DNA of 52,631 nucleotides from Tangfeifania diversioriginum (GTDB taxonomy: Bacteria > Bacteroidota > Bacteroidia > Bacteroidales > Prolixibacteraceae): positions 1 through 52,631 of the forward strand of contig CAMCBW010000038.1 in the NCBI GenBank assembly GCA_945873105.1, in the 5' to 3' direction. The position numbers and the translations under genes are program-made. Below the pieces are notes generated by a model. It was not told the origin of the DNA. It did not search any database and saw only the letters and a program-made list of their open reading frames with translations. Shown here piece after piece: positions 1 to 9,094 of the stretch. The number at the start of each line of letters is the position of its first letter. Position 1 is the stretch's first letter.

Positions 1-117
1 GTGGTAGGTAAACTTTCCTGGAAGAAGGACAACTGGAAAACCACTTATAAAATATGGCCTATTTTGGACAAAGACCTGATCTCCAATCCAAAAATCAAAC
101 AAAATCCTGGATATTAA
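1..117 (+). CDS. SusD/RagB-like lipoprotein, C-terminal end only
   Basis: The frame is open from base 1 and stops with TAA at 115-117, giving 38 residues. They end in the pattern WPI...NPKIKQNPGY, which is the characteristic tail of SusD/RagB-family outer-membrane glycan- or peptide-binding lipoproteins (established family knowledge). The body, including the lipobox and TPR repeats, lies left of the window, and a SusC partner would be expected there. The TlpA-like gene starts only 26 bases downstream in the same direction, so the two probably share a transcript. The identification rests on the tail motif alone. Confidence 0.6.
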   Translation: MVGKLSWKKDNWKTTYKIWPILDKDLISNPKIKQNPGY

Positions 118-143
118 TTAATTATCTAAAATATTACAAAGCA

Positions 144-2219
144 ATGAATAGAATAAAAACATTTTCGTTATTGGTGGTCCTGTCGGTTTGTTCGATGGCT
201 GTAATGGCACAAAAAAGTATCGTGACGGGTAAAATTACCGGATTCGCTGGCGAAAAAGTGGCTGAAATACAATTTTTCTACGATGCGAAAACGCAGAAGG
301 TTGCTGTCGATAAAGAGCAGCATACTTTTCAGGCGGAATTGGATCTGAAAGAGGCTCAGTTTCTGGAAATTAAAAGTGGTGGAAGTTTCAGTAGTTTCCT
401 TTATGTAGTTCCGGGTGAAAATTTTGAACTCAATATTGACAAGGCGACCCTTAATGATGCGACAATTGTTCCTTCAGACGGCAAAATTAAAACGTTGAAT
501 GCCGGAATGAATCAATTTTATAAGTTCGTCGAAGAAAATGGATTCAAAACTACCATCAAAGATTGGGGAAAAGAGCTGTTTAACAGGCCTGAACTTGTTT
601 CCAGAGCTATTGAAAAGGCCGTCGCTGAAAACGCTTCCAACGAAAAATTGATCAGCACTTTGGCCCCCCAGTTCAAAAAGGATTTTAACTTGTTCGCAGA
701 GGCTGTCAAAAAGTATATTTTGATTGATAAATTGACCTTGTCGGAGATTGAGATTCTCTTGGAAGGGATTTCACATTCGGAGATGAAAAATACTGTATTA
801 ACAATTCCACTCTACAGGGAATATCTTATTGATTTAACCAATTCCCTGGCTGCTCGAAAATTGGAGAATTGGGACTTGATCCTGGATTATCAGAAGAGTA
901 GCTATATCGCGCAGAGCATTGCGTCAGAAGCATGTGTCAAGTATTTCCCCAACAAGAGCGTCATCAATTACCTCTTCTATGACAAGATTAGCAGGGAGCT
1001 GACGGTGAGTGGAGTCAAGCATCAAAAATACATTGATTACCTGTTTGCCAATTCCTCCAAGATTATTACCGACAATTTCACCAAGCAATACGAAACACTG
1101 AAAGCCAATTCCTCCGGAGTTACAGAAAAGGAAAGAGTTGCAGCCAAGGATTTTGAATTTCACGATGTAAATGGGAAGGCCTATCATTTGGCTGACTTTA
1201 AAGGCAAACTGTTGCTGCTGGATTTTTGGGCATCCTGGTGTGCTCCATGCAAGGCACAGATTCCGCACATGAAAGAACTTGAGAAAATTTATGCGGGCAA
1301 GGATATCGTATTTGCAAGTATATCGCTCGATGCAAGCAAAGAAGCCTGGTTAAAAGGTGTAAAGGATGAAGAGCTTCATAATCTGGTGCTTCATGCCGAA
1401 AAGAATTTCAAAAATGCCTTTCCGGTAGCTTATGGAATTAATTCAATTCCCCGATTTATGCTCATTGATGCGGAGGGGAAAATCATTTCGGACAATATGT
1501 CCAAGCCACAAAATAAAAAAGAGGTCATGGCCATGATCGATGCCGATCTTTACAAGGCACAGTTAGGTCAGATCCTCGACAAACACATGAAGGCGGTGGG
1601 TGCGGAGAATCTGATGCATGGCAATGGTCTTGAAATTAAGTCATTGCAATCATTCATGGGGATCGAAATAGTGCACGAAAGCCAATACAGCTATCCCAAA
1701 AATCTAAGGTTCAATTTCCGTCCGAAAGAAAATGCAGCGCTTCTTCCTGCAGTTGGTGAAGACTTTTTCAAAAATCGGTACTTGGTAGTTAACAAAGACA
1801 CTGCAGTTGGAAATGTGAAAGATCTGGAGAAGGCAGCTAGTTCCTGGATAGGCAAGTTGGCGGGACTGGAAATATTTCTTGCGAACAAGGTGGAAAATGT
1901 TTCATTTGATTTTGCTGAGGAAAATTCTGACAATCCAGACAATCAATATGTTTTGAAAGGCACTTTCAACAATAGAACCGATAAGTACTACCTTGACAAA
2001 GGTAGTTTTCTTATCAAAAAAATTGTTAGCATTGGGAAGATTGATCCCAGAATGGGTGGTGGATTTATTGAAGCAGTATCCAAATATGAAAATTATAAGT
2101 CGGTCAATGGAGTAATGATACCTCATTCAACCAACCTGAACAACATCATTACGATAAAAGTAATGGAAGCAACGGTAAAACCCATTGACAAAAAGGTGTT
2201 CAGCATTTCGGAAAAGTAA
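144..2219 (+). CDS. TlpA-like thioredoxin-fold protein with DUF4369-like N-terminus and LolA-like C-terminal region
   Basis: Exported thiol-disulfide protein of 691 residues. The start at 144 was chosen because it gives a clean signal peptide (MNRIKTFSLLVVLSVCSMAVMA); an in-frame ATG 30 codons upstream lies inside the preceding gene. Residues about 25-115 resemble the DUF4369 beta-sandwich found before many Bacteroidota TlpA domains. About 335-480 form an AhpC/TSA-Redoxin domain with WCAPC (Cys366, Cys369) and a cis-Pro segment IPRFML. The last 200 residues (about 500-691) look like the LolA/LppX-like region seen at the end of some peptidase-associated proteins, with YENYKSVNGVMIPHS near the end. 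Proteins of this type often follow SusCD pairs and are thought to reduce disulfides in the periplasm. The substrate is unknown. Confidence 0.8.
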   Translation: MNRIKTFSLLVVLSVCSMAVMAQKSIVTGKITGFAGEKVAEIQFFYDAKTQKVAVDKEQHTFQAELDLKEAQFLEIKSGGSFSSFLYVVPGENFELNIDKATLNDATIVPSDGKIKTLNAGMNQFYKFVEENGFKTTIKDWGKELFNRPELVSRAIEKAVAENASNEKLISTLAPQFKKDFNLFAEAVKKYILIDKLTLSEIEILLEGISHSEMKNTVLTIPLYREYLIDLTNSLAARKLENWDLILDYQKSSYIAQSIASEACVKYFPNKSVINYLFYDKISRELTVSGVKHQKYIDYLFANSSKIITDNFTKQYETLKANSSGVTEKERVAAKDFEFHDVNGKAYHLADFKGKLLLLDFWASWCAPCKAQIPHMKELEKIYAGKDIVFASISLDASKEAWLKGVKDEELHNLVLHAEKNFKNAFPVAYGINSIPRFMLIDAEGKIISDNMSKPQNKKEVMAMIDADLYKAQLGQILDKHMKAVGAENLMHGNGLEIKSLQSFMGIEIVHESQYSYPKNLRFNFRPKENAALLPAVGEDFFKNRYLVVNKDTAVGNVKDLEKAASSWIGKLAGLEIFLANKVENVSFDFAEENSDNPDNQYVLKGTFNNRTDKYYLDKGSFLIKKIVSIGKIDPRMGGGFIEAVSKYENYKSVNGVMIPHSTNLNNIITIKVMEATVKPIDKKVFSISEK

Positions 2220-2248
2220 TACTTTTGAAGCTCTTATGGATAAGGTAG

Positions 2249-2278
2249 GCGGATAGAAAACCCTGATTGGCTATCCGC
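2249..2278 (+). terminator. Hairpin after the TlpA-like gene
   Basis: GCGGATAG (2249-2256) pairs perfectly with CTATCCGC (2271-2278) across a 14-nt loop, about 30 bases after the stop codon, with a possible outer GATAAG/CTTATC extension. No long T run follows, so it could be a weak terminator or a 3'-end-stabilising hairpin rather than a strong intrinsic terminator. Confidence 0.4.
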
Positions 2279-2351
2279 TTATCTTCCCTGAGGGCATTTC
2301 TGTTTTCATAAGTTAAATTAAACATTGTCAGACTTTTAAAAAATATTGTTT

Positions 2352-2831
2352 ATGGTATCATCTATTAGAATTCTTTCAAGGCTATTTATTACCCTTGTTG
2401 TAATTATCACTGTAAATGAGAGCTATGGCCAGGTATTGACTCCTGTCAAATGGAGCTTCAGTTTCAAGAGTATCAGCAAGAGTGAAGCGGAACTCATTTT
2501 TACCGCTACCATCGACAAGGGTTGGCACCTCTATTCGCAGGATATTCCGGAAAATGGTCCAATCCCAACCAAGTTCACTTTCGAAAAGGGGATGGGATTC
2601 CTGCCGTTCGGGAAAATTTCAGAGCCGGTTGCCACGGAAGTATTTGACAAACAGTTCAACATGAAGGTGAAATATTTTGGCGTAGTGGCCGAATTCAGGC
2701 AAAAGGTCAAGGTGATGTCTGCCAAACCTGTGGAGATAAAAGGGACTGTGGAGTTTATGTGCTGCAACGACGAAAGTTGTCTGCCTCCAACCGAGGTGCC
2801 TTTTGAATTTAAACTTCCTGCCTCGAAATAG
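2352..2831 (+). CDS. Stand-alone DsbD alpha-type (N-terminal) periplasmic domain protein
   Basis: Exported protein of 159 residues with a hydrophobic signal (about 1-27, ending ESYGQ) and one domain matching the N-terminal immunoglobulin-like domain of DsbD (DsbD-alpha). The GWHLYSQ segment and the C-X5-C pair in the motif FMCCNDESCLPP correspond to the redox cysteines Cys103 and Cys109 of E. coli nDsbD, followed by the same PP turn. In DsbD this domain passes electrons from the membrane domain to periplasmic thioredoxin-like proteins; here no membrane domain follows. A TTG six bases upstream is also in frame, but the ATG at 2352 was preferred. It follows the TlpA-like gene by 132 bases, which suggests a shared thiol-redox role. 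Confidence 0.75.
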   Translation: MVSSIRILSRLFITLVVIITVNESYGQVLTPVKWSFSFKSISKSEAELIFTATIDKGWHLYSQDIPENGPIPTKFTFEKGMGFLPFGKISEPVATEVFDKQFNMKVKYFGVVAEFRQKVKVMSAKPVEIKGTVEFMCCNDESCLPPTEVPFEFKLPASK

Positions 2832-2922
2832 TGGGCCCGCATTGGCTTCGGTTATCAGGATCCAGCAATTTCTACACCGAATTTTCTTGTTCAACAGGTG
2901 AATTAGTGGGGAAATACCGATA

Positions 2923-5316
2923 TTACACCTCAAGTTTGTCCGGAAAATAATTCTTGATAAGTTTCAGCAGATTTTGGCGCACGATAGGTTTGGCAATGTA
3001 ATCGTTGCAGCCGGCAGCCAGTGCCAGCTCTTTGTCGCCAGTCAATGCCAGGGCTGATTGTGAGATAATGATCACATTGGTATTAAACTCCCTGATCAAC
3101 CGGGTGGCTTCGAGTCCATCCATCTTGGCCATTTTGGTATCCATCAATACCAAGTCAATATCCGGATTTTTTCGGCAGGCATCCACCGCATCTGCCCCAT
3201 TTCTTACGCACAAAATGTCATGGCTGAATGCCTTGACGATGGTCGAAATATAGAGGGAGGATATCTCATCATCTTCGGCTATCAATATTTTAATGGTTTT
3301 TATAGGTTCTTTCACGACAAGGGAGGCATCTGTTTCTGCTGTTTCCAACGCTTCCGGATTGTAGGGGAGGGTAAAGAAAAAAGTTGATCCCTTCCCTTCG
3401 ACACTGTCCACCCATATGGCGCCACCAAGCATCTCGACATAAGCCTTGGAGATGGATAATCCCAATCCTGCACCTTCATAATTTCGGGACAGGGATTCAC
3501 TGCCTTGCCGGAATCTTTCGAAGATGATTTGCTGGTGATCCTTGTCGATTCCTACCCCTGAATCCTTTACAAAAAATTTCAATTCAGCAGCATCTTTCTT
3601 TTGGACCAGGTCATAGCCAAATTCGATAAAGCCAGATTTGGTAAATTTTAGGGCATTTTTGACCAGATTGGTCAGGATGGCATAGATTTTCTCCCCGTCC
3701 GAATGAATAATAGCCTGATCCGAAGGCAATGAATTGCAAAATTGAAAATGAAGACCCTTTTGGTCGGCTTCCGGTTTAAAGAAAAGATAGATGTATTCGA
3801 TCTGTTCATTGATATTCGTCTCTTTAACAGAAAGTTCCATTTGGCCTGACTCTACCTTGGATATAGTGACAATATCATTGATAATGTTGAGCATTCTCAG
3901 ACCGCTTTTCTCGATGATGTCTATGTACTCCTTTTGGTCAGAGCCTGTGAGTCCCGGCTCTTTCAGTAGTCCGGCAAACCCAAGGATACCATTCATGGGG
4001 GTTCTGATTTCGTGACTCATATTGGCAAGGAAGGCTGATTTGAGCCGGTCGCTCTTTTCTGCCTCATTCTTGGCTTTTATCAGCGCTGTTTCATTCTCTT
4101 TTTGAATGGTGATATCAATAATCTGGGTAATATAAAACTGAGGTTGGAGGTTGGCATCCCTGATCAACGATGCTGAGACATGTGTCCAAATAATCCTTTT
4201 GTCTTTGGTTACATACCGTTTTTCATAGGAGGTATGGTCAATCTCACCACTCAGCAGCTTACTTAATTTGGAGGAGCCAATTTCAAGATCCTGGGCGTAG
4301 GTGATATCTGCAAAATGCAGATCGACCAACTCACTTTCATCATAACCTGTCATCTCTTTGAACACCTGGTTCACACGCTGGAATCTGCCATCGAGACCCA
4401 CCAGGCAGCTTCCGGAGGCTGAATAGTCAAAGGAATGTCTGAATCGCTCTTCGCTGTCGCGCAGGGCAAGTTCTGCCTTCTTCCTTTTCGTGATGTCGCG
4501 TATGTTGCATTGGATCACCTTCTTATTGTCGACCAGGTAGACATTGCTGATAAATTCCACATTTATTTTTCGACCATCAGCTGTCTCCAGGGGTAAATTT
4601 TCATAACGGACATATTTGGTTTCCTGCAATTCCTGGAATTTCTCCTGACTGGCAACAACATCCTTTAGAAAGCCAATTTCCCAGATTGCTTTTTCAAGGA
4701 ACTGATCTTCTGAATAGCCCAACATCTCCATTAGAAAGGGGTTCACATCCATGATCATTCCAGTTTCAGCATCCAAAATCAGAATTCCATCCTTGGCTGA
4801 TTCAAAGAGTCGCCGGTACCGTGCTTCGGAGCTGACCAGTGATTCTTCTGCTCGCTTCCGGTCACTGATATCGACAACAAGACCTGCCACCACCAGCGGT
4901 TTTCCACTGCTGTCTCTTTGGGCAACCGAGCCATTGTCGTAAAACCATTTGTAACCTTCTGATTTTGTTAAAATTCGGTATTCGGCTTCGTATTTGTCTG
5001 CCTTTCCGCTCAGGTGGTTTTGCATGGCCATCATGGTCCTGGCGCCATCATCCGGATGCACCAGGGCCATAAAATCCCTGTAGTGGTGAAATTTTTCGGG
5101 AGGGTATCCCAGCATCTCGGCTTTGCGGTGGCCGAAAATAACCAGACCGGTAGTTGTATCCATTTTCCACCAGGCCATGTTGGCTGCATTCATGGCCAAT
5201 TCAATGGTTTTGCTATTCTCCTGAATAGGTGTAGGATGGATGGATGGGTTTGGTTCAGGTTCTGCTTCTGCTCTGGAGCGGAGATCGAAAGATGCCGGGT
5301 TTTTTACTGTTTTCAT
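2923..5316 (-). CDS. Soluble PAS-PAS-PAS hybrid histidine kinase with C-terminal receiver
   Basis: Two-component sensor of 797 residues with no signal peptide or membrane segment, hence cytoplasmic. Domains in order: PAS/PAC about 35-155 (PAS_3-like), PAS/PAC about 160-285, PAS/PAC about 285-410, HisKA with phospho-acceptor His in MSHEIRTPMNGILGF (about 430), HATPase_c with the N box near LTNLVKNALKF and G boxes DSGVGI and GAGLGLSI, then a receiver (about 675-790) with acidic pair EDD, phospho-acceptor Asp in LVLMDTKM, Thr/Ser switch and Lys in DYIAKPI. The architecture is typical of hybrid kinases that hand phosphate to a separate HPt or regulator. No partner is adjacent and the signal is unknown. 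It converges with the DsbD-alpha gene. Confidence 0.9.
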   Translation of the reverse strand: MKTVKNPASFDLRSRAEAEPEPNPSIHPTPIQENSKTIELAMNAANMAWWKMDTTTGLVIFGHRKAEMLGYPPEKFHHYRDFMALVHPDDGARTMMAMQNHLSGKADKYEAEYRILTKSEGYKWFYDNGSVAQRDSSGKPLVVAGLVVDISDRKRAEESLVSSEARYRRLFESAKDGILILDAETGMIMDVNPFLMEMLGYSEDQFLEKAIWEIGFLKDVVASQEKFQELQETKYVRYENLPLETADGRKINVEFISNVYLVDNKKVIQCNIRDITKRKKAELALRDSEERFRHSFDYSASGSCLVGLDGRFQRVNQVFKEMTGYDESELVDLHFADITYAQDLEIGSSKLSKLLSGEIDHTSYEKRYVTKDKRIIWTHVSASLIRDANLQPQFYITQIIDITIQKENETALIKAKNEAEKSDRLKSAFLANMSHEIRTPMNGILGFAGLLKEPGLTGSDQKEYIDIIEKSGLRMLNIINDIVTISKVESGQMELSVKETNINEQIEYIYLFFKPEADQKGLHFQFCNSLPSDQAIIHSDGEKIYAILTNLVKNALKFTKSGFIEFGYDLVQKKDAAELKFFVKDSGVGIDKDHQQIIFERFRQGSESLSRNYEGAGLGLSISKAYVEMLGGAIWVDSVEGKGSTFFFTLPYNPEALETAETDASLVVKEPIKTIKILIAEDDEISSLYISTIVKAFSHDILCVRNGADAVDACRKNPDIDLVLMDTKMAKMDGLEATRLIREFNTNVIIISQSALALTGDKELALAAGCNDYIAKPIVRQNLLKLIKNYFPDKLEV

Positions 5317-5669
5317 TTTTGTGATACTATTCCCAGCCCAACTTCCCGTGACGAACGAATAATCGTGTATAAACCCAATTGTCCATTTCTCAAAGGCAAT
5401 GGTGGCTAGCCAGGCGGAACCAGATTAAAGCTGAAAGATGATTGAAAATAATGGCCCAATGTAGGCTCAATTATTTCCATATCAGTTACAAAACAATTTG
5501 GGAAGATTACATAATTCACACCTTTGTCAGCTTTCCCTTCCTCCAATGCATCCGGTATACTTGAGGTCGTTCCCCAAACAACATTCTTTGCGACGCTTTG
5601 AATGGTTGGTGCAGATCAGGAAATATTTTCCTACTCCCCTCTTTCAAAAGTCTATCAGCTGGAAATCTT
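5317..5669. other. 353-base intergenic stretch without a recognisable gene
   Basis: This lies between the kinase start and the sialidase stop, both minus strand. It must contain the kinase promoter, but I see no exact TAnnTTTG element. Short open frames exist on both strands around 5500-5700; they have no start context or domain I recognise. Nothing else was found. Confidence 0.5.
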
Positions 5670-6791
5670 TTACAAATCACGCAGCGCGACCGCCTGGTAA
5701 ATGATTCCCTGGTAGGGGCTAATGGGGCCGGCTTCGTACAAACAGCCAATGTCTCCGTTGGGCAATTGTGTCAGATCCCCGTAGGCAGCGGGACCGGGGA
5801 AAAGCACGATTGATTTGGCCCAGGTTTTTCCCTGGTCAAAACTAATCCGAAGGGTCATATTTTTTCTTTTGTTCTCATCTGCAGGATTCAAAAAGAGCAG
5901 TCTCTGCTGGTTTCGCTTTTGACAGGCATAGGTCAGCAGACTACCCTGGCAGATTGGCTCTACCAATGTCTTGTCTGTGTAAATGTCACTCCAGGTGGTA
6001 CCTCCATCCTTGCTGACAGATACCTTTCTGCATTTTTCTGCTCGATTGTAATTCCGCATATTCAGCATCAGTTTTTTGGCTGATAATTCAGCCACCGTGC
6101 ATTCATTTACCTGATCCTGAGGAGTGGAACCTCCCAGTTTCCAGGTTTTACCATGATCGTCCGAATAGATAATATGGGAGAAATATTTGTTCGTCACTGA
6201 TTCAATGTGGTCGCAGGGAACGATCAGCCTTCCGGAAAACCGTCCTTTCTGCAACTGTATTCCGTGGCAGGGACCCGTTGCATACCAGGTCCAGTCGGGC
6301 TTCTTAACATCAGAAGTAATCTCTTTTGCCTTGGTCCAGCTCAGTCCATTATCGGCAGAGGTGAGGACAAAAATTCGACGGGTATCCAGACTGGTTCCAT
6401 TGATGATCTGTTTTTCGTGGTCTGTTCCCAGGTTCCAGGTGGAGACCAGCACAATGTTTCCCGACTCACGATCCACGATTGGTGAGGGATTTCCGCAAGT
6501 ATTGGCTGCATCATCCCATACCACCATCAGTTTTGACCAGCTCTTTCCTTCGTCAGAGGATCGTTTTACCACCAGATCGATGTCACCGGAATCGCCGCAT
6601 CCGGTTTTCCGTGCTTCGGCAAAGGCCAACAGCGTACCTGATGGGGTAGTTACGATCGCGGGGATCCTGAAACAGGCATATTCCGCTTCTCCTGCTGTAT
6701 AAAGGGGTTTAAGATCCTGCGAGAAGAGGGGCAAATTGAGCAGCATTAGCAGGGTCAGGGTAGCTGCAAATGGGAATTTATTCTGTTTCAT
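5670..6791 (-). CDS. Exo-alpha-sialidase, GH33 (secreted)
   Basis: Retaining sialidase that removes terminal sialic acid; 373 residues. The start at 6791 gives a signal peptide (MKQNKFPFAATLTLLMLLNLPLFSQ); a longer frame upstream to 6869 has no signal character. Visible GH33 features are the FRIP motif just after the mature N-terminus (first Arg of the triad), the Arg-Asp region in ARKTGCGDSGDIDL, and five Asp-box repeats (SSDEGKSW, SADNGLSW, SDDHGKTW, SKDGGTTW, SFDQGKTW) marking the beta-propeller blades. Two further Arg residues lie in NMRNYNRAEKCRK, and the nucleophile region GDIGCLYEAG carries Tyr-Glu. It is about the length of a single-domain bacterial sialidase. No sialic-acid catabolism genes are adjacent, so it may act alone or serve scavenging. 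Confidence 0.9.
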   Translation of the reverse strand: MKQNKFPFAATLTLLMLLNLPLFSQDLKPLYTAGEAEYACFRIPAIVTTPSGTLLAFAEARKTGCGDSGDIDLVVKRSSDEGKSWSKLMVVWDDAANTCGNPSPIVDRESGNIVLVSTWNLGTDHEKQIINGTSLDTRRIFVLTSADNGLSWTKAKEITSDVKKPDWTWYATGPCHGIQLQKGRFSGRLIVPCDHIESVTNKYFSHIIYSDDHGKTWKLGGSTPQDQVNECTVAELSAKKLMLNMRNYNRAEKCRKVSVSKDGGTTWSDIYTDKTLVEPICQGSLLTYACQKRNQQRLLFLNPADENKRKNMTLRISFDQGKTWAKSIVLFPGPAAYGDLTQLPNGDIGCLYEAGPISPYQGIIYQAVALRDL

Positions 6792-7021
6792 ATTCAAATT
6801 GGGACTAGCATGTGGTGTAAAGGTACAAAGTGTTGCCGATGTTTGGAACAGTTGGGGGGGTGAAACCACCTTGAACGGGATCCGTAATAACCAATGACGC
6901 TCATGAGATCACAGGTAAAGTGCGGGGATGAATCCTGCCACCTTGATTTCAGGGAGTCTGGCAACCAACGGAATAGCCTTTCAAAAGGTAGCCAACCCCA
7001 ATCTTTTAACAACTGCAAAAT

Positions 7022-7378
7022 ATGAATGGATACGATGAAAACCGGCGGCGGTTTTTAACCAAACTAGGTCTTACGCTGGGGGTTACCCTTACCGGCACGA
7101 AGGTAATGCAGGGAGAACAAGCCCCTGCAAGCATTGAAACGGGGCTAAGTGCAGAACAAAAAGCCTTCATGGATAACTACGAAAAGTGGATGGACAATTT
7201 TATTGAAGTGATCAAGTTTCAGAAGAAAGACCCCAATGACTTGGGAAACAACATGAAAATAGTAGCCCTGTCGGAGGAGGCCAAAACGTTTCAACAGGAG
7301 CTGATTGGTTACATGAAGGATGATAATTTTGCACGTCACTACATGGTGGCCACCGAAAGAATGACGCTCACCATCTGA
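7022..7378 (+). CDS. Small protein with twin-arginine signal, unknown function
   Basis: I do not recognise this 118-residue protein. Its N-terminus carries a twin-arginine motif, RRRFLTKLGLTLG, followed by a modest hydrophobic stretch, which suggests Tat-dependent export, possibly with a cofactor or as a partner of a folded enzyme. The mature part (about 30-118) is charged, probably all helical (AEQKAFMDNYEKWMDNF) and free of Cys. It sits alone on the plus strand between the sialidase and DUF4403 genes, and no partner enzyme is adjacent. The 3' side is immediately followed by a MITE. The coding call rests on the intact Tat motif and ATG. Confidence 0.6.
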   Translation: MNGYDENRRRFLTKLGLTLGVTLTGTKVMQGEQAPASIETGLSAEQKAFMDNYEKWMDNFIEVIKFQKKDPNDLGNNMKIVALSEEAKTFQQELIGYMKDDNFARHYMVATERMTLTI

Positions 7379-7390
7379 TCAAGCGTTTCA

Positions 7391-7645
7391 GAGACTGTTT
7401 AAATTTATAACACAGAGAATATCTAACTATTTATCGAAAAGAGAGAGTAAATAGAAATTTCTGCTATTTTGAATTTTCATTAGAGAAACCCCGGATTTTC
7501 ACAGAGTTGGAAAATCGCAAGCGATTTTCTCTCTGTGTACCTCATTTCTTCTCTTGTAAATTTTGCACAAAGCGACAATTTCAATGACATGATCAGTTTC
7601 ATCAAGGAGTCATAAATACTCTGTGTAATAATTTTAAACAGCTTC
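7391..7645. mobile_element. MITE, family A, copy 1 (255 bp)
   Basis: Non-coding element bounded by imperfect terminal inverted repeats of about 28 bp: left end GAGACTGTTTAAATTTATAA, right end on the other strand GAAGCTGTTTAAAATTATTA. It is flanked by a 3-bp direct repeat TCA (7388-7390 and 7646-7648). The middle holds a perfect inverted repeat GAAAATCGC/GCGATTTTC with a 2-nt spacer. The whole element recurs in inverted orientation at 40491-40787 with very high identity outside two insertions. No transposase is encoded, so it would have to be moved in trans. A TNA-type 3-bp duplication is known from some IS5-family subgroups; the link is inference. It lies between convergent genes. Confidence 0.8.
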
Positions 7646-7668
7646 TCAGAAATGGTTAGATAAATTCG

Positions 7669-9069
7669 CTATCTCTTCAGGGCGGTCTCTTCAATGCCGA
7701 GAGAGAGTTTTCCCGAAAAGACCAGGTTGGCCTTGACCGACTCCGGTGTCAGCAACAGATCGGATACCGTGATGTTGGACAATTTTCCGCTTAGTTCAAA
7801 TCCATAGCCAAGTTTCTGGTGGTTCAGATAACTGGAAAGGAGCCGTTCAATTTCGCGGATGTCGCTGTTGAAGGGGATGGCTATGGCCTCTGTCAGGGAT
7901 CTTTCAATCTTTCCGTTGAAGAGCCAGTTGGCCGACTTCATCCAAAGATTTCGGCTCTTCAGGTCAAATTTCAGATTTTTCACCCGCAAGGTAGTGTCTT
8001 TGGCATTGAAATAGGGTATGCCGGTCAGGTACATGGTCCCCTTGATGCTCCCCTTTACCACGGTTTCGATCACCATCCGTCCCTCTGTACCGTAGATTCG
8101 GAGAGATTCAAATGCAACCTGCTTCTTTCCAAAAGTAAAAACCGAATCGCGCACCTCTTCCATGGTAAGTCGTTCGATGGTCTGGTAGGGTACATCTGTC
8201 AGGAGGTTGATGCGAAAGGTATCTCCTGCCATTTCGAGGGGTTTCAGGTTGGGAAGCTGGGGGATTTTGGTCACCGGCGGTTTTCTGTCGATCAGGCACT
8301 CAATCTCAGAGGTGACGACCGCCCCGAAGCGGAGTTTCCCATTGGTTGCCTTAACCGGAAGCATGGCAATGGAGGAGGGAGACATGGATAACCATGCCTG
8401 GTAGCTTCCGGGGATCCTGAAGGGTTCGTAGAGCATCTGCCAACCTCTTTCGGCATATTTCCGGAAATTAAAACCGGAGGCAAGGGTTTCGTCCACCTGT
8501 TTGGAGTAGTTGTCAAGATTGAATTTGAGCAAAACATCGGCAATGGCGGAGACAGGAATCGTAATGCCGGCAATCTTCAGGGTGGGCTTTTTGGTCCACT
8601 CGTAACCGGCGGGGGTCGTCTCTGTATGGATGGTCCAGTCGTTGTTGACCCTGAACCGGGTCTTGAACTTCAGTTTGATCTCCCCCTTGCTCTCCATGAT
8701 ATCACCGATCGGACGGTTAAAGGCAACCAGGAACATTGTTTTTTGGACGGAAATCCGCAAGGGGATTTCCCAGGAGAGGAGATCTTCGGCCAGGGAGAAC
8801 CTGATCTCTCCATTTTTCCAGGCTTTCAGGGTCATGTTGTCGCCGGCAAAACTGGAGTCTTCGTACAAGACGCTGTCCGTGTTGTTGTTGACAATGGCCG
8901 ATAACCTGTCGAGGTCCAGGTCGGCATAGAGGCTTACCACCGAAGGCTGTGGCTTGACAAGGATGTTGTTGTAACTCTCGGCCGGCATCGGTGGTTCAAT
9001 GGTTTTACAACCTTCCAACAACCATCCGGCAAGGAAGAGGAACAAAATTGAATAGGTGAGTTTGCTCAA
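7669..9069 (-). CDS. DUF4403 family lipoprotein
   Basis: Lipoprotein of 466 residues with a clear signal and lipobox LLEGC (lipidated Cys21), so anchored in the envelope. The body matches my recollection of the DUF4403 family, large mostly-beta proteins common in Bacteroidota with a tubular lipid-binding-like (BPI/TULIP-like) fold; that fold is family-level expectation, not seen directly. Length is typical. No catalytic motif is visible. It diverges from the dehydrogenase gene, and a TAACTTTG promoter element lies 26 bases upstream of the start. Function unknown. Confidence 0.75.
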   Translation of the reverse strand: MSKLTYSILFLFLAGWLLEGCKTIEPPMPAESYNNILVKPQPSVVSLYADLDLDRLSAIVNNNTDSVLYEDSSFAGDNMTLKAWKNGEIRFSLAEDLLSWEIPLRISVQKTMFLVAFNRPIGDIMESKGEIKLKFKTRFRVNNDWTIHTETTPAGYEWTKKPTLKIAGITIPVSAIADVLLKFNLDNYSKQVDETLASGFNFRKYAERGWQMLYEPFRIPGSYQAWLSMSPSSIAMLPVKATNGKLRFGAVVTSEIECLIDRKPPVTKIPQLPNLKPLEMAGDTFRINLLTDVPYQTIERLTMEEVRDSVFTFGKKQVAFESLRIYGTEGRMVIETVVKGSIKGTMYLTGIPYFNAKDTTLRVKNLKFDLKSRNLWMKSANWLFNGKIERSLTEAIAIPFNSDIREIERLLSSYLNHQKLGYGFELSGKLSNITVSDLLLTPESVKANLVFSGKLSLGIEETALKR

Positions 9070-9094
9070 AACAACGGGTAATTTTAATTGTCTG

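Noticed and set aside
5498-5749. Short frames on both strands between the kinase and sialidase genes
   Set aside because: No domain, no start context, and they overlap the sialidase 3' end; treated as unassigned intergenic DNA.
6187-6702. A 171-codon plus-strand frame opposite the sialidase
   Set aside because: It lies wholly within the Asp-box-containing sialidase gene and has no independent support.
7819-8391. A 190-codon plus-strand frame opposite the DUF4403 gene
   Set aside because: Shadow of the lipoprotein gene, with no recognisable protein features.
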